A stretch of 64,000 nt of DNA, from contig OX344761.1 of the NCBI GenBank assembly GCA_947034895.1, positions 91,029,447-91,093,446 on the forward strand. The letters are read 5' to 3'. Both the position numbers and the translations under genes were made by a program. Shown piece by piece: positions 47,966-60,877 of this stretch. Within the stretch, counting starts at the first letter, position 1; each line of letters begins with the position of its first letter. The notes below the pieces were generated by a model. That model was not told where the DNA came from and did no database searches. It saw only the letters and a list, made by a program, of their open reading frames with translations. Origin of the DNA: Rhytidiadelphus loreus. Taxonomy: Eukaryota; Streptophyta; Bryopsida; Hypnales; Hylocomiaceae.

Positions 47966-49269
47966 AATAGCTTGGTGCATTCGATGTTCAGTGTGGAAAT
48001 GTTGTTGGTCTTTCCATTTAGCACTTTATGAAGATGGAGTTACACGAACAAGTCTCTGCCTCGTATCTCACAGATATAAGGTAGAGAATTCTGTTTACAG
48101 CACGTTAACCAAGTATTTTAATATGAGTTGGAGTATGATTTTGTGAATGTAAAAAGTTGAGGAAAGATCGTCTGGGTACACGAGCTTAATCTGTTGGAAT
48201 CTAATTTTTATCACTATGCGTACACTTCTTATGCAATTTCAAAGTGGTAGGTTGTAGACCACTATAAGTGACAGTACACAAACCCATTTCCATTCAAAGA
48301 TCAGTGCCCATAAACATTTGATCCAAGTCATTCTAACCAAATTGTCTAAATAGATCACTGTTGGTTTCGGAGGGTTTGGTATAGAAGATAGGATCAGGTT
48401 CCTAATGATTGAGTAGTCAGACTTGGCATATTATGTGTTCAATAACGCCAGCATTATCTAAACCATATTTGACCATATTTGGAGGAACTAGTTCCGTGCG
48501 GCAATTTCAGAAGGTAGCTGTTTCTTCGAACAATAGTAATAAATTCGGTAGACCATCTTCCAGATGTTACAAACTGATCACCACTTCACACAACAATGGA
48601 GTTCTAAGCAGCATCGCTCGGAAGCTAGCTATTCAAGGTTGGTGACTCATTCACAGAGGCAAGTCACAGGCAGTATCTAATTCCAAAACACAACGTTCAA
48701 AAGTATTGGCGTGTAATGCTGCCATGCTTTTGCTGATCTGATTGAAGTGATTGATTCATGTAGCTAATTACACTTATGTAATATCCTTTCGATTTGATTA
48801 GAAGTACTCAAAATGTCGAGTGGGATACTCGCACGCACTGCAACAGAGGAACTCTTCTCAGAACAACGAGTCAAGGACCACCAAATTGGTTTTGAATGGT
48901 TGTAGGTACGGCGAGTTCAATTCCCTTTCATGTCTGAGTTCCGCGGCCATCGTCGAGGCTTAATTGGCCTACAGTTGCACAGCATTCGTCCAGGTCTGGA
49001 GCACCTTCTCAATTTCAACTACTACCGTCCGGCAACTCTTATTAGATCACTTTCTTAGTTGGAGTTGGATGTGTGTCTGATTATTTGTCAACGAGATCGA
49101 AAGCTGAATTTCAGGGATTTTTCATTAAATTGGCAATTTGGTCCTGGGTATTAACATATTTGAATTTAAGTTGTTCGGCATTCCTGACCTCACGAATGTA
49201 ATAGAACTTAATGTCATTACGCTTGGACTGATTGCGGTAATCAAGATTCTTGATCTAATGTATTGCTCG
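47966..49269. other. Intergenic DNA, no gene supported
   Basis: It holds the 3' flank of the unrecognised gene, then mixed-composition DNA without a recognisable frame. Confidence 0.4.
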
Positions 49270-50640
49270 TTGATTCTCACAAAAAACAGTGATATGGCAA
49301 CTTCTGCGTCACTCCAAGATCAATCAATAATCTGATTATCCATTCAGTTTTCTTAGCGGATGTAACAAATACGCTTTTGTTGTAGAATCTGCAGTGCTCT
49401 CCTTTCAATGGCTTCCCCATAAAATTGCAGATGATCCCAAAATGTAAGCAAATCTTATTCTGGATCTCCAATCACCCAAATCACCTTCAAAGTCGGCATC
49501 ACTAAAACCAAGCAGCTTCAAATTTGGGTCTTGAATTCTGTTAAAAGAATTCCATGTAGACTTCAAAATACCTCAATATTCTCTTAACAACGGTCCAATG
49601 TAATTGATGAGGCTTCACTTGAAATTATGCCACAAATTCTCGTTGAATAGTTGATATATGGACGTATCATATTTGAGTATAATTTGTAAATGCTACCAGC
49701 TCCATTATTCTTGATGATTTAAAGGTTGGTGATAGCACTAGGATTCTAGAAATATCTACTCCAACCTAAATACCTACAACAAGGATCCTTGGACTACTTC
49801 ATGAACAAATCTTCATAGCACCCAAGTAGTCATTGAACCCATCTTCAACACTACTATTTGAGAAAGCACAACAAGTACAAGGTGCCTCATGTGGGCAAGG
49901 CCAAACTTTCTAGGAGAAGAATGCTCCCTAATCACTTGACTTGCTCCTACGAGGTCGTTCAACATGGCCAACACTTACTCAACAACTGAAATCAATAAAT
50001 AAAGCTTTTTAGTGATTGAAACAAGAATTGTACCTAATTTGGAGGTTTTAGTTGGAAAAAGGGAGTATTCAATTGTCTACTCCTTGTTTGCAACATTTGA
50101 CCAAATAGTGACAATTCCATTGTAGCTTGGCAAGAGGCTACAAATAATTTTTGAAAGTAATACGATATGAAGAACTACATTTCCTATGTCTACCAAGAAT
50201 GATGCCATCTCAGTAATATTCTTTATGTGTGATGTGATATAATCATTCGATTTCATCTTGTATTAAAGAATTTGCCCTATAATGTGAAAATGTTCTCTAG
50301 ACTTTTCTTCAAATGCAAATACTCTAGTATAGTGACTCTTGTCCACAAAGCATTAGCTATGTATTCTTCTCTTAGTTTGGTAACAATCTTTTTGCATCAT
50401 GCTAGATGAGATGAGAATCCTTACTCGATCTGGCATTCTTTTGATCATAAAGGTCAACCATTGCTTTTTGCTTTTTCTTAGCATTCTAGAGTAGGTTGGT
50501 TGGTTGTCAGTACCAATTACTATTTGTAAGTATCCTTTCACTTCAAAGACAGTCTCCATAATTATGGTATTTTGAGATTGAAAAATCTTTTCCATCAAAC
50601 ATTTTTACACGATCCTTCTCTTTATCCATGATGTTTTGTT
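49270..50640 (-). pseudogene. Decayed Ty1/copia retrotransposon remnant (gag and RNase H parts)
   Basis: Read on the - strand, about 50640-49990 resembles copia Gag (FDGKDFS, EVKGYLQIVIGT, WLTFMIKR, TANALWTRV). About 49700-49270 resembles the end of copia reverse transcriptase and RNase H (HWTVVKRILRYFE, LLGFSDADFEGDL, KTEWIIRLLIDLG). The order Gag then RNase H fits copia, but protease, integrase and most of the polymerase are missing, and several stops and frame changes interrupt what remains. No LTRs were identified. It is a dead fragment. Confidence 0.75.
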
Positions 50641-50839
50641 TTCTTAATCAATTTTGAAGTCTAATATATTCTTTAAGAGATATTGAAACACTCTAACACA
50701 CTCTAACACACTCTAACAAACCTTAGCATACTCTAACAAATGCTAAAATATCTAGAATTTACACTCTATCTATGATTATTATTTTTACAATTAGGATTTA
50801 TGACACAAACAAGAGGAGGTAGAGGAACTTGGTCAAATG

Positions 50840-51561
50840 GGTGGTTGCAAGAAACACTTGCCGTTTGGGCTCAAAAAGGCCTATTTTGATGAGTATTTTG
50901 ATTTTTAGAATAATTTTTTTTAAATGAAATAAAAGATGAATAATTTGTAAAGCATCAAAAATAGTATGTCTTTAAGAATTTAGACTTAGAAGAATTTATC
51001 TCTACAAGTTATGCACAAAAAAAAAAGATGGAAAACACAAAGGAAATAGACACTTTGATGTTTGATTTTTTAAAAATAGTAAGAAATTTCAAAAAAAAAA
51101 AAAAAAAAAAAAATTTATAACTTGAAGATGCTCTTTTGCAACCATTTTCATCTTTGGGAAAAAAAATTGTGTTCTCTACACTTGTGCAAAGGTAGTGCAC
51201 TTTGAGCACATGTGGAAGGTGGAAAATTTACTATTTTAGAAAATCTCTTTGTGAGCTTGTGTAAATTTAGTAGAAGTCCTTGTGTCCCAATTTTGAGCTT
51301 CAAATTTGAATTTTTGGGTCAAAAATAGTACTACCCCTTCCCCCCAAAAAATGGCCAAGGTAAACATTCAATTGGGGTATGTCTAAAAATAGAATTTTTA
51401 AAATATAAATGCAAAAAATTAACTAATGTCTAAAACTACCACATGTACCTTCGATTCAAATTTCATGTAAAATTGACGTATGACGCAAAAGTTATGAGCA
51501 AAAAAACACATGTCCAAGGCCAAGGGGACAAAAAATAGAACAAGTGTTTCTTGCAATCACC
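50840..51561. mobile_element. 722-bp non-autonomous TIR element (family A, copy 2)
   Basis: Ends are near-perfect 21-bp inverted repeats: GGTGGTTGCAAGAAACACTTG at 50840 and CAAGTGTTTCTTGCAATCACC ending at 51561. It shares its first 15 bases (one mismatch), its size and a subterminal AAGTTATG block with the element at 18576-19289. It includes a 26-base A run near 51090. No transposase frame. Confidence 0.75.
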
Positions 51562-51962
51562 CAAACATGTCAAAGATTCATCCTATATAGAGCAAATCAA
51601 GACACAAAGATCTACAACTAATTGAAGTACAAAAAGGACAAATCTTGAGGTTTCAATAATTGCAGCAATAAAGTTGGTAAGGGTCCATTATGTGTTAAGA
51701 TTATTGTAAACTCTAATGTAACCTGATACATGTGAACAAAAATGCACATTAGAGAAGAATTTGGGTCTCAACATGCCTAGTACTTTGGGGCTCAAAATTA
51801 ATATTTTGATTTAGGTAAATGCATATAAAACTATATATGTTGTTAATGTCAGGGGTGCCATTGGACATATGATACAACCAAGTTGGCTTGAGGACATGTG
51901 GTACAACAAAGTTCACACTGGCCATACGCATGCAAATCTAATGTGGATGTTGCATTGTGCCC

Positions 51963-52535
51963 CACTACTATACTACCACCTCCCATGCTAGCAATAAAGT
52001 ACTCAAGGCAATGAAAATGGGTTATTAAAAAGAATATTGTAGCCACTATTTTAATGCAGGACATGAACTACCACCTTCCATGTTTGCAACAAAGCACTTA
52101 AGGCAATGAGGACATGTTCTTAAAAAAAATATTGTAGCCACTATTTTAATATGAGACATGAACTACCACCTTCCATGTTGGCAACAAAGCTACCAAAGCA
52201 CTGAAGGCAACGAGGACATGTTCTTAAAAAGAGTATTGTAGATACTATTTTAATGCAAGACATGAACTACCACCTTCCATGTTGGCAACAAAGCACTGAA
52301 GGCAACAAGGGCATGTTATTAAAAAGAATATTATAGACACTATTTTAATGCGAGACATGAACTACCACCTTCCATGTTAGCAACGAAGCACTCAAGGCAA
52401 TGAGGACATGTTCTTAAAAAGAATATTGCAGACACTATTTTAATGTGAGATATGAACTACCACCACAAAGCACTCAAGGCAATGAGGACATGTTCTTAAA
52501 AAGAGTATTGTAGACACTATTCTAATGTGGGATAG
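51963..52535. repeat. Tandem repeat, about 95-bp unit, five to six copies
   Basis: Units start CATGAACTACCACC at 52062, 52157, 52261, 52356 and 52451 (the last reads TATGAAC), with a partial copy before them. Each contains CAACAAAGCACT, AAGGCAATGAGGACATGTT and TTAAAAAGAATATTGTAG. One unit has a 9-bp internal duplication, and the fifth has a deletion after ACCACC. There is no coding signal. Confidence 0.85.
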
Positions 52536-52541
52536 CGGCTT

Positions 52542-52926
52542 GAACACCATATTCATTAAAATGAGAGTTTTCCAACAAAATGAGAGTTTTTCAATGTAAT
52601 TTAAAGGAAAAAACACCTAAAATTAAAAAGTTTTAAGTCAATTTGATGAAAGGTTTTATGTCAATTTAGCTCGATTTGAGCTAAATTGACATAAAACCTT
52701 TCATCAAATTGACCAAAAATTGAAACGTTTTATTTCAATTTAGCTCGATTCGAGCTAAATTGACATAAAACTTTTCAGATTCAACCTAAAATTGAAAGGT
52801 TTTGTGTCTATTCATCTCGATTCGAGTTGAAAACTCTCATTTTAATGGAAATTGGTGATTTAGGTTGAGATCAAAAAGGTTATTTTGAGAGGTTCCAATT
52901 CTCCCATTTTAATGAATATGGTGTTC
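52542..52926. mobile_element. 385-bp MITE-like TIR element with nested palindromes
   Basis: The ends GAACACCATATTCATTAAAATG and its complement form a 22-bp inverted repeat (52542-52563 and about 52905-52926). Inside, segments such as GAGCTAAATTGACATAAAACC and their complements recur, so the element can fold into several hairpins. It directly follows the 95-bp array. The target duplication is unclear. Confidence 0.7.
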
Positions 52927-53902
52927 TTGGCTTGATGTATTGGTTTGATGTACAACCGTTGGCAACAATGTTAAGTTGATATGACCACATGAACAAGAAA
53001 ATAATGTCATCTTTGCACATTGTTTTCTCGTAACTTGCTGCTACAAGTAGCAACGCTTTAGAAATCTAATGTCATCACCTAAAGCTCCATGCTAGCAATA
53101 ACCATGTTGACATTTCCTAGCCATTTCTAGAGGTTCATTTGCGATGATAGCTAATTTCAATTTGGGCATCCCTTGATCCAAATTCTACTCTAATGTACAC
53201 ACAATGTATTGAATTATGAATTATGGTGAGAGTCTTTTACAACAACTATAGTACACAAGAGCTCCCCATTGTGTCCAACATTGCATCTCTCTCCTTTACA
53301 TTTTGCTCTCTTTAATTGTAAACTAACAACTAAAGGTACGTTCCCACTTTGTGTTAGCAGGGTTGTTTGGATGCGCTTTTATCTATCAGATTTATAGGGT
53401 GTTCTCACCTGCGTTGTTTAGTATCCACCAAACCTATGTGGCATGTGATGTGGCATGTGATGTGGCATGGAGGTAAGAGTGATATTACAACTATAAAATC
53501 ATCTGCAAGCTTTGGTTGGCCAAGGTGAACTGATCCCCTCGCTCATCCTTGAAGGAAAACCCTAAATTTTTTAATTTCCCATGCATGATAAAATTTGCAA
53601 TTTTTGAATTCATATTTGCAATCAGAGGCCCCAAATTAGCTAAGAGAGATGTAGAGCATACATTTTCTGGGCACAAAATAGGGGGTCTTTTTTTTACTTG
53701 CACCCTGGGCTGACTTTGGGGGACGAGCGAGGGGGTGAGTTCACCACTTCACCTTGGCCGCTTTGGCCCACCACTACCAAAGTCGTTGGTAATTAATACT
53801 TCTGCATCTTCTTGAAACGTGGATTTCAGAAATTATCTTGCGCTCTTATCTATTTGTGCTGTGGGCGCCCCATTTCATAAGACCGCTCGCTTAAGACCGG
53901 CG
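52927..53902. other. Intergenic DNA left of the LINE
   Basis: No gene supported. The segment near 53333 (AAAGGTACGTTCCCACTTTG followed by GTGTTAGCA) resembles the end of the MITE at 46868 and may be a decayed relative. Confidence 0.35.
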
Positions 53903-54233
53903 AAGAAGAGGAGGTCATATACTTCTCTACAGTGATACCCATTCTGCCACTTACATGAAAGTGGAAAATTATGAGGTTGGAGCGGCGGTGCGGATCGCAG
54001 CAGCAGTCCGTGTTGCAGATCTTCTTCGGTATGGAGAACACCGTTGTCTCCGATTGAAAGCTTGCTAAACAACCTGGTTTGCGTGTACCTTAGGAGCACG
54101 ATTGGTGGTTGCGGATTCTGAATCAGCCCACTCGAACCTTGCGGTTAGCTGTCCAAGCTTTCTTTCGAACCTTATCTCCCAGATCCGATTTTTCCGCTCT
54201 TCTTCCACAACCGGCCTCGATTCAGAGCCTACG

Positions 54234-56618
54234 ATGGAATCGTATAGCGACGTAGTTAGAAATGGACGGCGTTACTCCGCAGATCAGTATCTAGAACTCC
54301 ACCGTCTACACGCTCAGACCTTGCGTAACTCTTTTAGACCTAGTGACCACAATCATGGAATCCAGCCACAGGGCCACAGTAGTCAGACACATCGCCAGTA
54401 TGGACCGGGAAACGGTCAGTCTCCCTTGCGACGTCGTCAGTAGTTCCAGCGCACCACCTCCCCAGAGCGACCGCATCAGACTTCAGCGCTGCACAGACAA
54501 GGGCGTAAGGATGGGGCCACACACACTTGGCGCGGGGACCACAACCAGAAGCGGCCGACTTCTTCAAAGCACCAGTCGACTCTAGGCTCCGGCTCGGCTG
54601 CTCCAGCGACAACTGCAGATCCAGATCCAGCCGGCAACCCTAACCTGGCGAATACAGACCGCAACTGGGCCGGCCTTCCCATCCGCACGCACAAGGTACT
54701 CTCCCCTGGTACCATCGATCCCTCTCACTTAAGTTTTGAGATTTCGCATCTCCAGGATCACGTCGTTATTGTCAGCTTCGTAGGTGGCCAGATCGACGAG
54801 GTCACGACCACATCTTGGCTGGCAGCACTAGCGAATAGCGTCCACCCCCACCGCATCATCCTCCATCGAATGGCTGGCAACGGGTTCCATTTTGTCAAAT
54901 TTGACAGTTTTATTGCGGTGGAGACAGCAGTCAACTTGTTGCTGCATAGTTTCCTCGGTGGTGCAGCGGCTTATCAATATTGGCAACATTCTTTCAATCC
55001 GTTTTCTCCATCAACACCCAGTCACCCTATCTGGCTCACACTTGACCATCTCCCTCTTGAATTTATTTCTTCATCTGCAGCTATTGTTCAATCTCTAGGG
55101 CGAGTCCTTGCAAGCGACATCCCTAACCCGACAGTCAATCAACACCGATACTGTGTCGCACTTGATACTTCAGAAGGATGGAGCTCATCGATACTTATTA
55201 GTACGAGGCATGGAAGCAATATTACGATCCCTATAGTGTACGAAGACCCCCGCTTGAACTGCCAACACTGCCGATCACCCCTCCACCCTTCAACCGAGTG
55301 CCCTGTTCATCACCAAACAGGCAATACTATAAGTCGCAGCCTCCCGCCGAACCACCTCCCAGATCCTTCCCGGCAGAATCCAGATCGACATTCACAACAA
55401 TCTTCAGATCGACGCTACTCCGCGAGACGCCCTACGAAGAGCCAACAATCCTCAGCAGCATCCCGGAAACCATATAATCGACACTCGCACGTTCAGCTGG
55501 CCCGAGGTCGATCCAACTCTCCCCCCATCGCTGATGATGAAGGCTTCATCCCCGCGCAATATCATCGCAAAGGACGTGTTGCTACTCCCGCAAGCTCCAG
55601 CCATTACTGGGCTAGGAGGGTGTCAATGGAACGTCGCCGAGACCTTGCCGAAGGACGAATTTCCCCATCCCCGTTGGAACATGCCGACACCACCCCATCA
55701 GTTCATGACCCGGCTCCCCCGTCAGAAGGATTTCGGGATGGGCCCTCTCCCGCAGGCTCCCAAGTTTCACCACTAGCTCCTCTCCAAGCTGGGCCTTCGG
55801 AGATCCTTCCCTCCCCGCCCTCTCTCAAGGATCATCACAAGCCAATTCACATCAGCGAAATTCAAACAACGACCGTACGTGAGATCAATGATCCGAACAG
55901 GTTCCCTGATATTGTCCCGACCCTACCTAGACATTCAGGCGGCAAAATTCATCAGCAGCTGGAGGGCGGCAATTCGAGCTCCAGGCAGTCACAACGGCCT
56001 TCTCCTCTCAGTCACAAGGCCACACGGCTCCAATTTGGCCCCTCTGCTCACCACGTCAATCCTTCGCAGATCGACTCTAGCAGCATCGACCCTCTCCCGC
56101 AGCATCAGAGCCCCGTCGACGTCGTCTCCAGCCCCACCACATCGCTTTCTCGACACGGCACCCAAGTCGATCATACTACGGCAGAAGGAGAATTTGATGG
56201 AGACAGGAATTTATTCGACCTTCTCCCGTCAGGCCTGCATCTCCAGATCGAAGCCGACCAATTCGTGGACGCACCGCTCCACCTCCCCTCCTCCAGAGAG
56301 GCGTCCAGACCATCTTCCCCGTCGGATGATAGTGGTACGTCCCTCGCCCTAAGGGTCTTTCACCACATTTCAGGCTCTTTGCCGCAATGGATAGGATCTG
56401 ACACCGAGATCCCCAATCATATGGCAATTGGGGAATTTTCTTTACGATCCATCAAGTCATCAGCCCGACACAACCTTACCCACCATACTCAGACCCACCG
56501 TCAGAACTGGCCAATGGTGCATATCGATCCAACCTTGGACTCATGGGGTATTAAATCCTTCAAACAGACTGATCGCGCAGGGAGCGCTGGGAAAACTCCC
56601 GACCCGCACAGCAGATGA
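54234..56618 (+). pseudogene. LINE ORF1 (nucleic-acid-binding protein), one in-frame TAG
   Basis: ORF1 of plant L1-type elements encodes an RNA-binding chaperone that packages the element RNA. From the ATG at 54234 (MESYSDVV) the frame is open to 56618 (795 codons) except for a single TAG at 54441-54443. Past it the frame stays open, including a plant-LINE DUF4283-like region (about 54870-55250) and a clean CCHC zinc knuckle (C-x2-C-x4-H-x4-C) beginning at 55260. The rest is a Ser/Pro/His-rich tail. A shorter product could start at the ATG at 54870. The frame ends in an ATGA overlap with ORF2. Confidence 0.85.
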
Positions 56619-59600
56619 AGATACGCCTCCTCTCACATAATATTAGAGGGCTAAATGATCCTGCAGCTACTGACAACCTACGTCAATATATCCATTGCAA
56701 TCCGGTAGACTTTCTCTTTATCCAAGAACACAAGCTGAAGGGTCAATCAGCTAAAACTTTGGGAAGGCGCATTTGGAAGCGCGCCACCACGTTATTCACG
56801 TATGCAGAACCAGGGTACTCTTCTAATGGCTCCCATGCAGGTAAAGGAGGGGTGGCCTCATTCATTGCTCCTCAATGGGCCAGTCTTCTGGCGGATTCCG
56901 GTACACTCTTTGGTGGCCGCGTTTTGTGGTTTATTTTATCACATCTACCTGGAGGGGACATTGGCTTTATCAATATTTATGCTCCTGTAAATCCCCACAC
57001 TTGTAGAGTTTTATGGGAAACCATGGCAAGGGAACTTCCGTCCACCTGTCGTTGGATCCTTATTGGAGACTTTAATATGGTGGAGAAAAGGAGTGACAAG
57101 TCTAATCCTCGTGGGAGTGTAATCTCATCCCAAGAGAGGTCCCTTTTCAATACTCTCAAAGACAACTTACAAGTTGTTGAAGAACCACTCACCTCCCCTA
57201 GCTTGGTATATTCTTGGGACAATGCTAGGGGGGACAGTACTAGAGTCATGGCCCGACTAGATAGATACTATTTATTTCGGGATTCTCCCCACAGTCATAG
57301 ACAAATTCTAGAATATAGAATCTGGGGAGATCATACCAGATCCGACCACAGCCCGGTTTTCCTTACTCTTAAACTAGTTGTCTCCCCACCACGACCTAGC
57401 AGATGGTCGATGTCGGCACTCCACCTGGCTGTTGCAGATGCAGGGATTCGGGCCTCTTGGTTAGCAGCCCCTAGCAATGCTTCCTTCTTCTCCAAGCTGA
57501 AGAAAGCCACCCGCTTTTACAGAAAATTTTGCATTCGCCGGGCTCGAGTCCATAAGCTACGGGAACTCCAGCTCCGATCCAACCTCGACGTTAAGACCAG
57601 GGAGCTCCAGTTGACCCCCCTCTCCCCTGCACTCCAGGAAGAGGTTAACAAACTCCGATCCCAATTGTTAGAGTTTGACGCCAAGAAATTAGAAGGGCAA
57701 AAGATCAGGGCTCGTGCCAAGTGGAGACTCTTTGGGGACCGCATCTCTGCACATTTCTTTGCCGCCGTTAGAAAAACCCCTGCCGCACCATCGATTACTG
57801 AGCTCCGTGGTCAACAAGGTACCGTCCACCACGATAGGGAGGAGGTGGAGCGTATCTGCTTGCAATTCTACTCCAAACTCTATGCCCAAGAGGAGGTGAC
57901 CCCGCAAATTCTCATGGACAGAGAATCCATACTTGATAATGTCTCCAATCGATTTACCCAAGGTATGATCAACCAACTTGACCAGACCCTCACTCAACAG
58001 GAACTTCACTCAGCGTTGTTACAAATGGCCAAATCGAAGAGCCCAGGCCCTGATGGGATCATTACGGAGTTCTTTTGTCAATTTTGGGATCTCATAGGCG
58101 AAGATTTTTACAAGATGGTACAACAATCAATCATGAATGGCAAACTTCCTCCAGGGATGAATTCAGGGACTATAGCACTCATATTTAAGTCTGGAGATAG
58201 AGCAGACTTATCTAATTGGAGACCCATCACTCTCTTGAATGTCTCTTATAAAATTGTCGCCAAGGCTCTTCAAATTAGATTGCAACCCCTACTCCAAGAA
58301 GTTATTAGTCCAGAACAGTCAGCTTTTTTGCCTTTTAGGCACATCCTTGGCAACATCTTATTACAATATGAAACTGTTGAATGGGCAAAGGACTCTGATC
58401 AAGACTTGATCTTCCTCAAACTGGACTTTACCAAGGCCTATGATGTAGTAGCATGGGACTTCCTTTCATCAGTGATGCAAAAAATTGGGATTCCGGACTC
58501 CTTTAGGAATTTGGTCATGATGCTTCTTCAAGATGCCTCTGCCATAGTCATCATCAATGGAAAAGCCACCTCCCCCTTTCCCATATTACGAGGAGTTAGA
58601 CAAGGCTGCCCATTGGCACCTTATCTTTTTCTTCTAATTGGAGAAGCTCTACATATGGCCGCCTCGACAGAGCAAAGATTAGGAAACATCCAAGGTATCC
58701 TCCTCCCTGATAGTGACTCATCCCAACTAGTGTCCTAGTTTGCTGACGACACGAGCCTCTCTATTAGAGGCCAGGAGCTCTATCTTCGCAACACTATCTC
58801 CCTCCTAGATCGCTTTGGCAATGCCTCGGGCCTGATTATCAATTGGACCAAAAGCATCCTTTACTGGTTTTCTTCAAAACCTATGCCTACATGGACAAAC
58901 AATTTTCGCTTGAACTGGGCTCCTCCAGGGTCCCTATCCAAACTACTTGGTGCCCCCTTTGGTATCACATTGGAAACTTCAGATATTGATGAATTTCTCC
59001 ACCAAAAGATCTCTAAGAAATTATCGTATTGGTCATCCCAACGCTTATCCCTAGCTGGACGAGTCACAGTGGTGAATGCAGTCCTTCTATCCACTCTTTA
59101 TTATTTTATAGCTATTTGGAGTGGCTCCCTACAAATTTTGCGAATCATTAGAGGCAAACTCAGAAACTTCCTTTGGAGCGGGACTGAACACAATTCCCGG
59201 GCTCGGGTAGGTTGGGGCGACTGTTGCCTTCCCAAAGAAGTGGGCGGATTGACACTTCTGGACCCAGAAATCTCGCTTACTGCTCTTCTGGCAAAATGGA
59301 TCCTCTTTGCCATAGAACCAGGCATAACCAATTTGAAAATCTTACTCCGCCATAGGATTTATAAGATGAAACCTCACCCAATGTGTGGATATTGGTTTCC
59401 TTCTCATGCTTGGCTTATGGTTCACAAACCTTCTGTTACTCGAGGATCTAGAGTCTGGAACCGCATTACAACAGCTTGGCGACTTATGGTCAAACATATA
59501 GAATTCCTACCTCCTAGCAACGCAGACGAAGTACTCTCCACTAGCCTATGGTGGTCCACCAGCTTCATTGGGTCTAATTTTAACTTCACCGCTGACAGAG

Positions 59601-60877
59601 CAAGGACTCTTGCTCAATCCGGGATGCGAACATTGGCTGACCTATGGGACCATCAAGCGCATGGTTTTCTCCCTTGGGAAGTTATCTCCACCAAATTTCC
59701 TCTCTCCCCCATGGAGAAGCACCATTGGCATTATCTTATTTCAAAAATTCCATCTTCATGGCTATCGTTTCTCAATAGCCAAAGAGAGATTATCCAAATG
59801 TTAGAATGGGTGGGCGCCTTCAGTCAAGATGATGCTACTCTACCTACACTGGTCTGGAAGAACCCTACACCGAACATGCGCATATTACCTTCCCAAAGGC
59901 AATGCATTACTTTGGAAGCCAACACACCAACTGCTGTAGTCAGCCCCATGACCATGCAATTGTCTTTCTCATTGCCCACTCAGAGCTCCATCTCTCCCCT
60001 TGGGTTCATCCGTAGAGTCCGCATCCTCACTGTGAAGAAAGGCCAGCTCCAAACTCCATTCTACCTATATGTTGGGCCTATCCTTTTGTTACCCTTTGAC
60101 CCAGGGAGATGGAGATGGGAGAAGGGTCCCTCTCTGACGGAATACTCTTCGGCCCTAGGACGGAAGCTTCTCATGGGCCCTAGCCAACTCAAGAGATCTA
60201 TACCTTCCAAGTGGATTGGGCACCTCCCCAACTCTTTCTCACCTGATTGGAAAGAACTTTGGCATAAATCCAGGCCACTGAAAGAAGCCACCTTCATGTG
60301 GTCAGTATGGCACAATGCGGTAGCAGTTCATTCATGGAGAGCTAGGATTGCCCCTGGAATTGATACAAATTGTAATTGTTGTCATCAAGGTGTGGAGGAA
60401 TCTCCATTTCACAGGTTCTACGCTTGTCCTAAGGCTAGTGAAGTGTGGGAGTACGCTCAATCCATCATCCATCACTTACGAGTGCCACAAGGTCAAGGGC
60501 CATACAATAGATTGGACTTCTTTCAATGTGTTTTTGGCTCATCGACTCCTCGTTGCTTCCTTGATCTTAGAACCATTTGGACCTTACTTCGCGGCTCTGC
60601 CATTTGGATCATCTGGATCTCCCGCAACAGCAAGGTGTTTGCCCAGGATTTATGGCCGACCCAGCTTATCCACAGCACTATGTGGGAGGCTCTTCTCGAT
60701 GCGGGTCGTGCAGCACAACTGAAGGCCCAAATCGCGATCCGTCGGCGGCCTACTCATAGTGTTAAAATTTGGGCTAAGTTTGATAGTATCTGGCTTAAAT
60801 CTCCTATCCTCGCATTTAGGGTTGATAACACCATTTGTTGGAACTTGAAGGGTCCGCCTTCTTGTTCCTTTCTCTAG
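56615..60877 (+). pseudogene. LINE ORF2 (endonuclease and reverse transcriptase), one in-frame TAG
   Basis: ORF2 supplies the nick in target DNA and the reverse transcription. The frame spans 1421 codons from the ATG at 56615, interrupted once by TAG at 58736-58738. The APE-type endonuclease is at about residues 1-230, with the expected residues visible (HNIRGL, QEHK, IGDFNM, SDHSP). The reverse transcriptase is at about 440-790 (PGPDG, KLDFTKAYD, RQGCPLAPYLF, FADDT). The TAG falls immediately before FADD, which carries two catalytic aspartates, so translation would stop just short of the active site. A zinc-binding zf-RVT segment (CNCCHQGVEESPFHRFYAC) lies near 60370-60430. There is no RNase H domain. 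Confidence 0.92.

Noticed and set aside
51085..51113. Poly(A) run as the tail of a retroposon
   Set aside because: It lies inside a TIR element, and no flanking target duplication is seen around it.
53875..54099. Separate small gene on - at the LINE start
   Set aside because: It lies across the LINE 5' leader and the target duplication, and its composition is unremarkable.
58736..58738. Programmed stop-codon readthrough or recoding in LINE ORF2
   Set aside because: A second, similar TAG in ORF1 and the CAG-to-TAG pattern are more simply explained by mutation after insertion. Not excluded, but not supported.
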